Below, in pieces: positions 1-9,308 of a DNA stretch of 64,000 bases (its first letter is position 1; the number at the start of each line of letters is the position of its first letter). The notes below the pieces were generated by a model. It searched no databases. It was not told the DNA's origin and saw nothing but the letters and a program-made list of their open reading frames with translations. Origin of the DNA: Nucisporomicrobium flavum (GTDB lineage: Bacteria > Actinomycetota > Actinomycetes > Mycobacteriales > Micromonosporaceae); NCBI RefSeq assembly GCF_016464385.1, contig NZ_JADMLH010000023.1, positions 1 through 64,000 of the forward strand. The letters are read 5' to 3'. The translations under genes and the position numbers were made by a program.

Positions 1-140
1 CAGCGGGCAGCGGGCAGCGGGCAGCGGGCAGCGGGCAGCGGGCAGCGGGCAGCGGGCAGCGGGCAGCGGGCAGCGGGCAGCGGGCAGCGGGCAGCGGGCA
101 GCGGGCAGCGGGCAGCGGGCAGCGGGCAGCGGGCGGCGGG
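1..140. repeat. 7-bp tandem repeat (CAGCGGG)n, cut by the window edge
   Basis: Nineteen perfect head-to-tail copies of CAGCGGG fill positions 1-133, and one degenerate copy (CGGCGGG) fills 134-140. The array starts before the window, so its true length is unknown. The period is not a multiple of three, so it is unlikely to be coding. It lies beyond the terminator of the cold-shock gene. It may be a polymorphic minisatellite, or an assembly expansion at a hard GC repeat. Confidence 0.97.
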
Positions 141-162
141 CGAAACGGCCGGAAAGCACGAC

Positions 163-193
163 GGCGCCGGCCTCCTCGCGGAGGGCCGGCGCC
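163..193 (-). terminator. Hairpin terminator after the cold-shock gene
   Basis: Perfect 10-bp arms GGCGCCGGCC (163-172) and GGCCGGCGCC (184-193) enclose an 11-base loop that can itself pair. The hairpin starts about 23 bases beyond the stop codon of the leftward cspA gene. There is no U-tract, which is usual for GC-rich actinobacterial terminators. Confidence 0.7.
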
Positions 194-216
194 GGCGCGT
201 CAGCGCTGGGCTGGAA

Positions 217-420
217 TCAGAGCGGGCGGATGTTGGCCGCCTGCGGGCCCTTCTGGCCCTGGGTCACCTCGAACTCGACCCGCTGGTTCTCGTCCAGGCT
301 GCGGTAGCCGGAAGTCTGGATGGCGGAGAAGTGGGCGAAGACGTCGGCGCCGCCGTCGTCCGGGGTGATGAACCCAAAGCCCTTGTCCGCGTTGAACCAC
401 TTCACTACGCCGGTAACCAT
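217..420 (-). CDS. cspA: Cold-shock protein, CspA family
   Basis: A 67-residue single-domain cold-shock protein, the full family length. It binds single-stranded RNA and DNA through an OB fold and acts as an RNA chaperone in the cytoplasm. The two RNA-binding motifs are intact: RNP1 KGFGFI (residues 13-18) and RNP2 VFAHF (27-31). The start is the ATG beginning MVTGVVKWFN, with GAGGAG just upstream; the frame stays open further upstream, but family length and this ribosome binding site fix the start. A hairpin terminator follows. The roughly 225-base upstream gap, shared with a divergent gene, leaves room for the long 5' leader typical of cold-shock mRNAs. Several paralogues per genome are usual, so the exact paralogue is not known. 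Confidence 0.96.
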   Translation of the reverse strand: MVTGVVKWFNADKGFGFITPDDGGADVFAHFSAIQTSGYRSLDENQRVEFEVTQGQKGPQAANIRPL

Positions 421-548
421 GATCGTCTCCTCGACGGTCGATCGCTCCCGACCATTATGGACGGGAACGAGGTAATAAGTCTCGCACTTCGCGGGACTCG
501 TGCTGCCGTACTGATCGCCCGTACCGGAGAACCCCGGGTTACGACAAA

Positions 549-581
549 GAGCGCCTGGGGCAGACTTCCCCACAGGCGCTC
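549..581. other. Stem-loop between the divergent cspA and 647-1054 genes
   Basis: Arms GAGCGCCTG (549-557) and CAGGCGCTC (573-581) pair over 9 bp, and an inner GGG/CCC extension is possible. On the minus strand the stem is followed by TCTTTG. It lies about 130 bases upstream of the cspA start, so it could be part of a long cspA leader, or a terminator-like insulator between two divergent genes. Nothing in the sequence decides which. The gap 421-646 holds no other recognisable element. Confidence 0.45.
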
Positions 582-646
582 CTGAGTACTTGGGAACCAA
601 ACTGACACAACGCGTAGGAGCCTAGCACGCACAAGGGGGTCTGCTC

Positions 647-1054
647 GTGATCGGCGTGGAAGTGGCACGGCAACTCAGGGAGGCAGGGTTGGGGTGGAAG
701 CCCGCCCCGGGGGACAGCTTCGCCATCCCCGACCGAGACCTGGACGAGGACACCTTCGTGCTCAGCAACATGACCATCGAGGTGTACCCGGTGCCCGAGG
801 GGCGCGTCATCGGCTTCAACGGCACCACCGAGTGGGCGCTCGACGACGTGGAGCTCGACGAGGCGCTCTGGCTGCCCCGGGAGGACCAGCTGCGCGACCT
901 GCTCGGCGGGACTTTCCGCAGCCTGCGACGGGGCGACGCGGGCTACGAGGTCGGCATCACCCTGCTGGGTGAGGACCGTACGTTCACCGCGGCGTCGCCG
1001 GAGGAGGCGTACGCGGCGGCTCTGTTGCATCTCCTGGCCGCTGCCGGCCTCTGA
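647..1054 (+). CDS. Conserved actinobacterial hypothetical protein
   Basis: A 135-residue acidic protein with no signal peptide or membrane segment, so probably cytoplasmic. The start is GTG at 647 with a purine-rich AAGGGGG ribosome binding site 8 bases upstream. I recognise it only as a small conserved protein of actinomycetes, with the conserved look of a stretch around FNGTTEWALD near residue 58 followed by LWLPREDQLRDLLGG. No catalytic motif is visible. It is divergent from cspA and convergent with adnB (24-base gap), so it appears to be monocistronic. Function unknown. Confidence 0.8.
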   Translation: MIGVEVARQLREAGLGWKPAPGDSFAIPDRDLDEDTFVLSNMTIEVYPVPEGRVIGFNGTTEWALDDVELDEALWLPREDQLRDLLGGTFRSLRRGDAGYEVGITLLGEDRTFTAASPEEAYAAALLHLLAAAGL

Positions 1055-1078
1055 CCGGGGGCCAGGGCTCCCGGGGGC

Positions 1079-4000
1079 TCACCGGCCCGGGTCGGCCTCG
1101 GGGAGCTCGGCGATGAGCGCGGCCAGGCCGTCGGCGTCGAGCAGGTCGGCCGGGCGTACGGTCACGCCGTCGCGGACGTAGTGGAAGCCGGCCCGTACCC
1201 GTGCGACCGGCACGCCCGCCAGCGCCGCCCATGCCACCCGGTACGCCGCGAGCTGCACAGTGGCGGCCGCGGCGTCGGCTGCGGCGGGGCGCCGGCCGGT
1301 CTTCCAGTCGATGACGTCGAAGCGGTTGCCGGGCTCGGCGAAGACGGCGTCCATCCGGCCACGGATCACCACACCGGCCACGGTGGTGGCGAACGGGACC
1401 TCGACCTCGACCGGCGTACGGTCCGCCCACTCCCCCGCCAGGAATGCCTCCTGCAACGCGGCCAGCTCCTCGTCCGCCGCCGCGTCGTCGTCCGCCGCGC
1501 CGGGCAGTTCGTCGAGGTCGAGCAGGCGTACGGACCCGTACCGTTGCTCCAGCCAGGCATGGAACGCCGTGCCCCGCCGCGCGAAGGGCGCGGGCCGCTG
1601 CGGCAGCGGCCGGCGCAGGGAGCGGGCCAGCAGTTGCGGGTCGCGGCGCAGGACGACCAGCTGGGACACCGACAAGTGCGGCGGCAGCGCCACCTCGAGC
1701 GGGCCGTCGCGCCGGACCCGTTCCTCCCGCTCGGCTAGCAGCAACGCCGCCTCCTGCCGCCACCGCTGCACGTCCGGATCCACCTCGGCGGCCGGCTCGG
1801 CAGGTTCGGCTTCCGCACCCGCGGGCTGCGGCTCCGCAGGCCGGCCCTCCGCGGCCTGAGCCGTAGCCTGGAGGGCTTCGGTTGCGGGCGGGGCCAGCCC
1901 GGTCAGGTCGGCGGCCAGTCCGGCGCGCGCCCCCACCTCGGCGTCCGACTCCGCCAGCTCGGCGAACGCGGCCGCCGCCTCCGGGGTCGGTGCGGCGATC
2001 ATCCGCCGGATCAGGTCGGCGGCCGCCGCCATCGCCGGGCGGCGCGCGCCCAGCGGGTCCGACGGCCACTCCGCCGACGCCACCAACTCGGCGCTGGGAT
2101 TGGCGGCGTCTCCGGGCGGTTCCGGCGCCCAGTGCTCGACCACCCCGACGCCCTCGCCGCAGGCGTCCCGGATCTCGGTCAGGAACACCGACGGGCCGCG
2201 GGGCCGCTTCACGCCGTCGCCCCACCAGTAGCCCGACGCCAGCAGCAGCCGGCGCGGACGGGTGACGGCCACGTACGCGAGCCGCCGCTCCTCCCGCTCG
2301 TCGTGCTCACGCCACGCCCGCCCGAACGCCGTCACGGCCGCGGCCACGTCCTTCTGGTCGACGGCCTCCGCCAGGTCCAGCTCCGGCAGCCCGTCGGAGT
2401 CCCCCCGCAGCGGGAACGGCAGCACCCCGATGCCGCCCAGGTAGTTGTCCGAGCCCCGGGTCATGCCCGGCCACACGTTTTTCGTGAGACCCGCCACGGA
2501 GACCACGTCCCACTCCAGGCCCTTGGCGGCGTGGGCGGTCAGGATCTGGACGGCGCCCTCGACCACGTCCACCTGGCCGGGGGTGAGGCCGCGCTCCTCC
2601 TCCTCGGCCGCGGCGAGGAACGCGAGGAACCCCGCGAGCGTGCCGCCGTCGGTCTCGCCCGCGTACCGGGCGGCGACGTCTCCGAGCGCGTCGAGGTGGC
2701 CTCGGGCCAGGCCTGCGTCACCCGCGCCCCAGCCGCGTACGGCGACCTCGACGTCCAGGCCGGTGGTGCGCTCGATGTCGGCGACCAGGTCGGGCAGCGG
2801 CTGGTCGAGGCGCAGGCGCAGTTCCGCCAGCTCCCTGCTGTACGCGCGCAGCCGCAGGTAGCCCTCCTGCGAGTACTGCTGGGGTGCCCCCAGGTCGGCC
2901 ATCGCCTCGACGAGCGTGGCGTCCTCGAGCCGGTCCCCGAAGATCTGCTGCGCATCATCCGGACCGGGCGCCGCAGAAGAGCCGGAACCGGGCGTCGGGG
3001 TAGAGCCGGAGCCGGGCGCCGTCGTCGATGGGCCGGTTGTCGCGGCGGCGCGGGCGGAGGCGATCGCCCGGGCCCGGCGGTGCAGCGCCACCAGGTCGCG
3101 CGGGCCGATGCGCCAGCGGGCGCCCGTCAGGAGGCGCAGCAGGGCCGCGCCGTCGGTCGGGTCGGCGAGCACCCGCAGCGTGCAGACGACGTCGCGGACC
3201 TCCGGCGTGTCGAGCAGGCCGCCCAGGCCCACCACCTCGACGGGCAGGCCGCGGGCACGCAGCGCCTCCTCGATCGCCGGGATCTGGCTGCGCACCCGGA
3301 CCAGGACCGCGCTGGTCGGCCGCTTCTCCAGCGGGATGTCCGCCGGCGCCGCCTCCGGCAGCCGGGCCGCCGCCCGCCACGAGGCCAGCACCGAGTCCGC
3401 GATCCAATCCGCCTCTTCCGCGTACGTGGACAGCAGCGCGCACGCCACCGTGCGGCCACCGACGCGATCAGCCACCCGCTGGGCCGGGACGAGCTCGGCA
3501 ACCCGGGCGCCGGCGGCGCGCAGCGGACGCGAGAGGGCGTTGGCGACCTGGAGGATCTCGGGACGGTTGCGCCAGCTCCGGGTCAGATTCAGCACCCACG
3601 CCTCGCGACCGCCGGGGCCGGTGAACTCGGCGGGGAAACGGTCAAGCGTGCCCGCGGACGCACCGCGCCAGCCGTAGATCGATTGGCAGGGGTCGCCGAC
3701 CGCGGTCACCGGGTGGCCGCCGCCGAACAGCGCGTTCAGCAGCACGACCTGGGCGTGGCTGGTGTCCTGGTACTCGTCCAGCAGCACGATCTTGTAGCGG
3801 CCCCGCTCGATCGCACCCACTTCGGGATGATTCCGGGCCACCAGCGCGGCGCGGGCCATCTGGTCGCCGAAGTCCATCGCCTCCAGGTCGAGTTTGCGCT
3901 GCTCATAGAGGCGTACGAGGGGCAGCAGGGTGAGCCGGTGCCGCTGGCGCTGCAGCATGTCGGCGACGTCCTTGTAGACCCGGCCGGGCAGCGACTGCAC

Positions 4001-4639
4001 GTCGGCGAAGAACCGTCCCGTCCACGCGGCCAGGTCGTCGGGGCCGACGAGGTGCTCGGCCAGCTCGCCGGAGAGCGCCAGCACGTCGTCGGTGACGGTG
4101 CCGGGCGCGCGGTTCAGCCCCGTCATCTCCCCGGTGTACGAGCGCACCAGCGAGTCCACGATCTGCCACCGGGCCGCCTCGGTGAGCAGCCGGGCGGACG
4201 GCTCGTACCCGGCGCGCAGGCCGTGCTCGGTGACCACGCGGGCCGCGTACGAGTGGTAGGTGGCGACCGTCGGCTCCCCGGCCAGCGCCTCCTGCTGCCC
4301 CAGCCGGCGGACCAGCTGACCGAGCCGCGTCCGTACGCGATGGGCCAGCTCGCCGGCGGCCTTACGGGTGAACGTCAGGCCGAGGATCTCGTCCGGGTGG
4401 GCGTACCCGTTGGCGACGAGCCAGACCACCCGCGAGGCCATCGTCTCCGTCTTTCCGGACCCGGCACCCGCGACGACCAGGACGGGTTCGACCGGGGCCG
4501 CGATGATCGCGGCCTGCTCCGGGGTGGGCGCGTGCAGCCGCAGCAGCCGGGCGAGCTCCAGCGGGGTGTAGCGCGGCCCGGCATCGGCGCGCCGCCGCGG
4601 CCGGGGTTCGGCGTCGGCGAAAAGGCTCGGTTGCGTCAT
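1079..4639 (-). CDS. adnB: AdnB-type subunit of the AdnAB helicase-nuclease (UvrD-like helicase with RecB-family nuclease)
   Basis: A 1186-residue SF1A helicase fused to a C-terminal PD-(D/E)XK nuclease. In mycobacteria AdnA and AdnB form a heterodimeric motor-nuclease that resects DNA double-strand ends. Visible motifs are Walker A GAGSGKTETM near residue 55, Walker B LLDEYQDTSHAQ near 285, a late helicase motif around LTAHAAKGLEWD near 705, and nuclease core VIDWKTGRRP near 1110. A Gly/Ser/Pro-rich linker lies near residues 530-563. The start ATG (MTQPSLFADAE) lies 12 bases after the last base of adnA; the frame is open further upstream inside adnA, but that extension is antisense-like junk. 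Gene order (AdnA-like first) matches Rv3202c-Rv3201c. The A/B assignment rests on Walker A wording and order. Confidence 0.88.
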   Translation of the reverse strand: MTQPSLFADAEPRPRRRADAGPRYTPLELARLLRLHAPTPEQAAIIAAPVEPVLVVAGAGSGKTETMASRVVWLVANGYAHPDEILGLTFTRKAAGELAHRVRTRLGQLVRRLGQQEALAGEPTVATYHSYAARVVTEHGLRAGYEPSARLLTEAARWQIVDSLVRSYTGEMTGLNRAPGTVTDDVLALSGELAEHLVGPDDLAAWTGRFFADVQSLPGRVYKDVADMLQRQRHRLTLLPLVRLYEQRKLDLEAMDFGDQMARAALVARNHPEVGAIERGRYKIVLLDEYQDTSHAQVVLLNALFGGGHPVTAVGDPCQSIYGWRGASAGTLDRFPAEFTGPGGREAWVLNLTRSWRNRPEILQVANALSRPLRAAGARVAELVPAQRVADRVGGRTVACALLSTYAEEADWIADSVLASWRAAARLPEAAPADIPLEKRPTSAVLVRVRSQIPAIEEALRARGLPVEVVGLGGLLDTPEVRDVVCTLRVLADPTDGAALLRLLTGARWRIGPRDLVALHRRARAIASARAAATTGPSTTAPGSGSTPTPGSGSSAAPGPDDAQQIFGDRLEDATLVEAMADLGAPQQYSQEGYLRLRAYSRELAELRLRLDQPLPDLVADIERTTGLDVEVAVRGWGAGDAGLARGHLDALGDVAARYAGETDGGTLAGFLAFLAAAEEEERGLTPGQVDVVEGAVQILTAHAAKGLEWDVVSVAGLTKNVWPGMTRGSDNYLGGIGVLPFPLRGDSDGLPELDLAEAVDQKDVAAAVTAFGRAWREHDEREERRLAYVAVTRPRRLLLASGYWWGDGVKRPRGPSVFLTEIRDACGEGVGVVEHWAPEPPGDAANPSAELVASAEWPSDPLGARRPAMAAAADLIRRMIAAPTPEAAAAFAELAESDAEVGARAGLAADLTGLAPPATEALQATAQAAEGRPAEPQPAGAEAEPAEPAAEVDPDVQRWRQEAALLLAEREERVRRDGPLEVALPPHLSVSQLVVLRRDPQLLARSLRRPLPQRPAPFARRGTAFHAWLEQRYGSVRLLDLDELPGAADDDAAADEELAALQEAFLAGEWADRTPVEVEVPFATTVAGVVIRGRMDAVFAEPGNRFDVIDWKTGRRPAAADAAAATVQLAAYRVAWAALAGVPVARVRAGFHYVRDGVTVRPADLLDADGLAALIAELPEADPGR

Positions 4640-4650
4640 CGTGGACGGTT

Positions 4651-7600
4651 CTACCCTCGCTGGTCCGCGGCGGGCGGACCGGACGCCGGCCCGCCGACGG
4701 TGCCGGCGCGCGTGGACGGCGCGGGGCCGGGTTCGACGACCTGCCGGCCCTGACCGCTGACCGGGCAGCTGGTCCGCACCGGACAGACCCGGCACTTCGC
4801 GTTCGCGACGGCTGAGAAGGTCGCCGCGGCCATCGTGTCGGCGGTGCGGCGGACCATCGCGTACGCCCACTGCGGGTCGTCGGCCTCGGCGAGCGGCACC
4901 TGCATCTGCTCGCGCGCCTCCTTGCTCGGCCCGAGCTGCACCAACGCCGCCCCGCCGCTGCCGGCGCCCTCGGCGAGCTGGTCGAACGCGCCCGCGTCCA
5001 CGGCGGCCTGATATCCGGCGAGCTGGGCGTGCTCCTCCACCTCGCTCGCGGTGACCGCGGTGCTCTTGCCGGTCTTCAGGTCGATGACGACCAGCCGGCC
5101 CTGCTCGTCCACCTCCAGCCGGTCGACCCGCCCGGTGAGCTGGATCGGCCGCGTCGGGTCGTCGAGGCGCACGGTGAACTCGTGCTCGATCGCGAGCAGC
5201 CGCCGCGGGTTGCGCGCCAGCCAGCGCAGCAGCTTGTCCACCATGCCCTGCGCGCGTTCCTGCTCCGGCCCGGCCAGCCAGCGCGCCGCCAGCTCGATCG
5301 CGTCGAACCGCGCCGACACGTACTCGACGAGCCGCTCCCGGTCGGCGTTCGCGTCCTCGGCCAGCATCGCCGCGGCGTGCACCAGGTTGCCGACCCCCTG
5401 CGCGGGTCCGGCCGGCGCGGCACCGCCATGGCGTTCCAGCAGCCAGCGCAGGCTGCACCGCAGAGCGCTCTCCATCGCCGACGGCGTCACCTTCACCGGC
5501 TCGCCGTCGTCGACCAGCGGCCGGTCGTCGGAGAGCGGCCGCAGCCCCCACCACTCGTCGGGATGGGCCCCGGGCACCCCGGCCTGGGCGAGCCGGGCCA
5601 GCTCGGCCGCTGCGGCATGCCGCCGGGCGGGCGTGGCGTCGGGCGCTACCACGACGGTACGCAGCTCCGCGACCAGCGCGGACAGGGTGAGGGCGCGGGG
5701 CGGGCGGCCCAAGGGCAGCTCGAAGTCACCCTCGCCCTCCCCGGGTTTCTGGATGTCCGCGTTGCCGGGGTCCGGCTCGCCGGCGCCGGCGTCGGTGGGG
5801 TCCGGCTCGCGGGCGTCCGGGTCGTCGTCGGGTTCGGGTTCCGGGGGGCCGGGGTCGTCCGGGCCCGGTTCCGTGGGGCCCGGGCCGCCTGGGCCGCCCG
5901 GGCCGGCGGGCGGTGGGTCGCCTCCGCCGCGGCGGTCCGGCATGGCCAGCTCGCTCAGGAAGCGGCTCGGTTGCTCCTCGCCGTCCGCGCCGCCCACGCT
6001 GGCCGAGGCCACCGCGGTCACGACCAGCCGCTGCCGGGCCCGGGTGGTGGCCACGTAGAAGAGGCGGCGTTCCTCGTCGAGCAGCGCCGAGGTCTGACCG
6101 GCGATCGCCGCCGTGTCCGGGGCGGCCCGGCCCGCGAGGACGTCGACGAGGCGTTCCGAGCCCAGCAGGCTGCCGCGCAGCCGCAGGTCCGGCCAGATGC
6201 CCTCCTGGACGCCGGCCAGCACCACGACATCCCACTCCAGGCCCTTGGCGGCGTGCGCGGTGAGCAGGCGTACGGCCTCACCGCGGTCCGCGCTCGGGGC
6301 GATGGAGTCGGCGGGCAGGTCCTGGCCGAGCACGTGGTCGAGGAACACCTCCGTACGCGCACCCGGCAGCCGGTCGACGAAACGGGCGGCGGCGTCGAAC
6401 AGCACCACCATCGCGTCGAGGTCGCGGTCGGCTGCCTCGGCGCGCCACTGCCGGGCCCGGCCGCCCTCGCCGCCGGGGTCGGCCGGGGCGCCGCGGGTGC
6501 TGAGGGCGTACCACTTCTCGGCGAGACCGCCGGCGCGCCAGACCGACCAGAGCACCTGCTCGGCGGTCGCGGCCGGCGCGGCCGCCGCCTCCCGGGCGGT
6601 GGCGAGCAGCCGGGCGACGTTCTGCGCGGGCGCCGCCCAGCGTCGCTCCACCATGTCGAGGCCGGCCGGGTCGCGCACCGCGTCGACGAGCAGCTCGCCG
6701 GAGGGCCTGCGGTCGCCGGCCGCCAGCGCGAGCGCCCGCAGTCCTTGCCGCAGCCGCCGCTCGGCCAGCGGGTCCGCCCCGCCCAGCGGCGAGTGCAGCA
6801 GCGCGACCGCCGCCTCCTCGTCCAGCACCGCGGGGTCGAGGGCGCAGCGCAGGAGCAGCAGGAACGGCGCGACCGCGGGTTGCAGGTGCAGCGGCATGTC
6901 CTCGGCATGGGTGACGGTGGGCACGCCGGCGGCCGCGAGCCCGCGCTGCAGGGAGGGCAGTTGCAGGCTGGTGGACCGCAGCACCACGGCCATCCGGGAC
7001 CAGGGGACGCCGTGCAGCAGGTGGGCCTCGCGCAGGGCGTGCGCGACGAACGCGGTCTCGCTGGTCGGCGAGCGGAAGGTACGCACGACCGCCTCAGGCG
7101 CCGGCGAGGCGGATCCGGCCGAGGAAGCAGGACCAGCCGGCGTAGCGGCGGGCGCGGAGGGTGCGTGTGCGGCCGGGGGGTGCATGGGGCGGTGGCGGAC
7201 CCGGCCGCGCATGCGTCGGGCGACCCGGCTCGTGGCGGCCAGCAGGCCCGGGCGGGCGCGGTAGTTGGTGTGCAGCGTGATGACTTCCGCCAGCGCGCCC
7301 GATGCCGTGCGGAAGCGGGCCGGGAAGGTGTCGATCGCTTCCGGGTCGGCGCCGCGGAAGCCGTAGATGGAGGAGTCCGGGTCGCCGAACGCCACCAGCG
7401 GTTTGCCGCCGCCCGCCACCAGGGTGAGCAGGTCGATCTGGGCCGGGTCGGTGTCGGCGAGCTCGTCGACGTAGACGTACGCCAGGCGGCGGCGCTCCGC
7501 CTCCAGCAGGCCCGGGTCGTCGGTGAGCAGGCCGGCGGCCGCGCGGATGAGCTCGGCCGGGTCGTAGGCCGTCGAGCCGCGGGTGGTGACGTCGCGCAGG

Positions 7601-8256
7601 GCGAGGACGGCCACGTACTCGCGGAGGAAGCGGGCCGCGGCGGGCCAGTCGTCGCGGCCGAGTCTCTCGCCGAGGCGGGCGAGCTCGACCGGGCCGATGC
7701 CGCGCTCGGCCGCTCGTTGCATGAGGTCGCGGAGCTGCTGGGCGAAGGCGCGGGTGGGCAGGGCCGGGCGCAGCGCCTCCGGCCAGCGGACCGTGTCCGG
7801 CGCCTGGTCGTCCCCGACGACCTCGAGCAGCTCGCGGATGATGAGATCCTGCTCCGGACCGGTGAGCAGCCGGGGGGACGGTTCGCCGCGCTCGGCGGCC
7901 GCGCGGCGGAGCAGGCCGAAGGCGTACGCGTGGAAGGTGCGTACCAAGGGCTCGTGGTAGGTCGCGCCGCCGATCCGGGCCTCGATGCGGTCGCGCAGCG
8001 CGGTGGCGCCGCGGCGGCCGAAGGTCAGCACCAGGATGCGCTCGGGGTCGACGCCCGCGGCGATGCGCTCGGCGACCGCCTCGACCAGCACCGTGGTCTT
8101 GCCCGTGCCGGGGCCGCCGACGACCAGCAGCGGACCGTCCGTATGACCGGCGACATACCGCTGCACCGGGTCGTCCAGCAGCGGCGCCGCGGCGGGCGCG
8201 GGGCGGCGCACCAGCCGGTACGCGGGCCGGCGCACTGCCGCGGGGGTCGAAGTCAC
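4651..8256 (-). CDS. adnA: AdnA-type subunit of the AdnAB helicase-nuclease
   Basis: A 1201-residue UvrD-like helicase with a C-terminal RecB-type nuclease, and the first gene of the adnA-adnB operon. Walker A is GGPGTGKTTVL near residue 48 and the Walker B region is YVDELADTDPAQ near 268. The nuclease core is VVIDLKTGKS near 1055. A cysteine in ALRCSLRW near 932 plus CRVCPVRTSC near 1155 forms the four-cysteine pattern of Fe-S-stapled AddB-type nucleases. An unusual Pro/Gly/Asp-rich segment (about residues 772-852) separates motor and nuclease. The start is GTG at 8256. Eleven bases separate its stop from adnB, so translational coupling is likely. Role: double-strand-end processing with its partner. 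Confidence 0.88.
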   Translation of the reverse strand: MTSTPAAVRRPAYRLVRRPAPAAAPLLDDPVQRYVAGHTDGPLLVVGGPGTGKTTVLVEAVAERIAAGVDPERILVLTFGRRGATALRDRIEARIGGATYHEPLVRTFHAYAFGLLRRAAAERGEPSPRLLTGPEQDLIIRELLEVVGDDQAPDTVRWPEALRPALPTRAFAQQLRDLMQRAAERGIGPVELARLGERLGRDDWPAAARFLREYVAVLALRDVTTRGSTAYDPAELIRAAAGLLTDDPGLLEAERRRLAYVYVDELADTDPAQIDLLTLVAGGGKPLVAFGDPDSSIYGFRGADPEAIDTFPARFRTASGALAEVITLHTNYRARPGLLAATSRVARRMRGRVRHRPMHPPAAHAPSAPAATPAGPASSAGSASPAPEAVVRTFRSPTSETAFVAHALREAHLLHGVPWSRMAVVLRSTSLQLPSLQRGLAAAGVPTVTHAEDMPLHLQPAVAPFLLLLRCALDPAVLDEEAAVALLHSPLGGADPLAERRLRQGLRALALAAGDRRPSGELLVDAVRDPAGLDMVERRWAAPAQNVARLLATAREAAAAPAATAEQVLWSVWRAGGLAEKWYALSTRGAPADPGGEGGRARQWRAEAADRDLDAMVVLFDAAARFVDRLPGARTEVFLDHVLGQDLPADSIAPSADRGEAVRLLTAHAAKGLEWDVVVLAGVQEGIWPDLRLRGSLLGSERLVDVLAGRAAPDTAAIAGQTSALLDEERRLFYVATTRARQRLVVTAVASASVGGADGEEQPSRFLSELAMPDRRGGGDPPPAGPGGPGGPGPTEPGPDDPGPPEPEPDDDPDAREPDPTDAGAGEPDPGNADIQKPGEGEGDFELPLGRPPRALTLSALVAELRTVVVAPDATPARRHAAAAELARLAQAGVPGAHPDEWWGLRPLSDDRPLVDDGEPVKVTPSAMESALRCSLRWLLERHGGAAPAGPAQGVGNLVHAAAMLAEDANADRERLVEYVSARFDAIELAARWLAGPEQERAQGMVDKLLRWLARNPRRLLAIEHEFTVRLDDPTRPIQLTGRVDRLEVDEQGRLVVIDLKTGKSTAVTASEVEEHAQLAGYQAAVDAGAFDQLAEGAGSGGAALVQLGPSKEAREQMQVPLAEADDPQWAYAMVRRTADTMAAATFSAVANAKCRVCPVRTSCPVSGQGRQVVEPGPAPSTRAGTVGGPASGPPAADQRG

Positions 8257-8294
8257 GGCACCAATGACACCACGCAGCTACGACAAAATCCGCT

Positions 8295-9308
8295 TCAGGG
8301 TTTCCCGATCGAGGCGCGCAGGCGTACGGGCATGGGCACGCGGTGCACCTGCGGTTCGCCCGGGGGGCCGAGGAGCAGCTCCACGGCCTTCCATCCGAGC
8401 TGGTAGTGCGGCAGGGAGATGCTGGTCAGCTGGGGTCGCAGCCACGCCGCGAGGTCGGAGTCGTCGAAGGAGAGCACCGACACGTCGTCCGGGATGGCGT
8501 GTCCGGCCTCACGCAACGCCTGGTACGCCCCCAGCGCGATCCGGTCGTTCAGGCAGATCAGCGTCCGCGGCTTCAGCCCGTTTACCAGCGCGGCGCGCAC
8601 CGCCTCGTACGCGGGCTCGGGCCACCAGTCGCAGTCGATCGTGCCGGCGAGCCTGACCCCCGCGGCACCGAAGCCCTCGCGGATGCCGGCGAGCCGTTCG
8701 CGCCCGGCGAAGACGTGCTGGGCGGGGCTGCCGACGAGGTGGATGCCGTCGCGGTGGCCGGCCTCGATGACCGTCTTGGCGGCGCTCCAGCCGGCGCCCA
8801 CCTCGTCGGGGATCACCGAGTGGTACGCCGGTCTCGCCGCCCGGGTCAGGCAGTTGAGCAGCACCACCGGGTGGCCCTTGATCACCTTGGGGATGCGGAC
8901 GTAGCGGGTGAACATGCTCGCGTACACGAACGCGTCGACCTGCCGGTCGAGGAAGTCGGAGATCAGCTTCTCCTCGACGACCGCGTCGCCCTCGGTCTCG
9001 CCGATGAAGAGCAGGTGTCCGTGGGCGACCGCGGCGGCGAGGGCGCCGTGGATGGCGCGGCCGGCGTACGGGTCGGAGGCGAGGGTGTCGGAGACCAGCG
9101 CGACGGTCTTGGTGACCTTGGTCCGCAAGCTCCGCGCCATGAGGTTGGGCCGGTAGTCGAGCTCCTGGGCCGCGCGGAGCACCCGTTGCCGGGCGTCCTC
9201 GGATATCCGCATGTCGACGTGGCGTCCGGCGAGGACGAAGGACGCCGTACTGCGGGACACACCGGCCCGCTGTGCGACCTGCAGCAGGGTGGCCCGTTGC
9301 TGAGGCAT
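8295..9308 (-). CDS. LacI-family transcriptional regulator
   Basis: A 337-residue regulator. An N-terminal LacI helix-turn-helix (LLQVAQRAGVSRSTASFVLAG, residues about 7-27) and hinge (PNLMARSLRT) are followed by a periplasmic-binding-like sensor domain ending near residue 335. The start is ATG at 9308, which puts the HTH at the usual place; the open frame upstream adds 45 residues without LacI character. It is transcribed toward adnA but ends 38 bases before it. No sugar-utilisation gene is adjacent, so the ligand cannot be inferred. A 10-bp palindrome, TTTCGCGAAA, lies 51 bases upstream (9359-9368) and could be its own operator. Cytoplasmic DNA-binding dimer by family. Confidence 0.93.
   Translation of the reverse strand: MPQQRATLLQVAQRAGVSRSTASFVLAGRHVDMRISEDARQRVLRAAQELDYRPNLMARSLRTKVTKTVALVSDTLASDPYAGRAIHGALAAAVAHGHLLFIGETEGDAVVEEKLISDFLDRQVDAFVYASMFTRYVRIPKVIKGHPVVLLNCLTRAARPAYHSVIPDEVGAGWSAAKTVIEAGHRDGIHLVGSPAQHVFAGRERLAGIREGFGAAGVRLAGTIDCDWWPEPAYEAVRAALVNGLKPRTLICLNDRIALGAYQALREAGHAIPDDVSVLSFDDSDLAAWLRPQLTSISLPHYQLGWKAVELLLGPPGEPQVHRVPMPVRLRASIGKP

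Noticed and set aside
1..140. CRISPR array
   Set aside because: No spacers: a pure 7-bp head-to-tail repeat.
2132..4753. Long plus-strand open frame opposite adnB, and a similar one at 5029-8406 opposite adnA
   Set aside because: Compositionally shadow frames; the minus-strand proteins carry complete helicase and nuclease motifs.
4640..5554. N-terminal extension of AdnB by 305 residues
   Set aside because: It lies out of frame inside adnA and is Ala/Arg-rich; ATG 4639 gives the family start.
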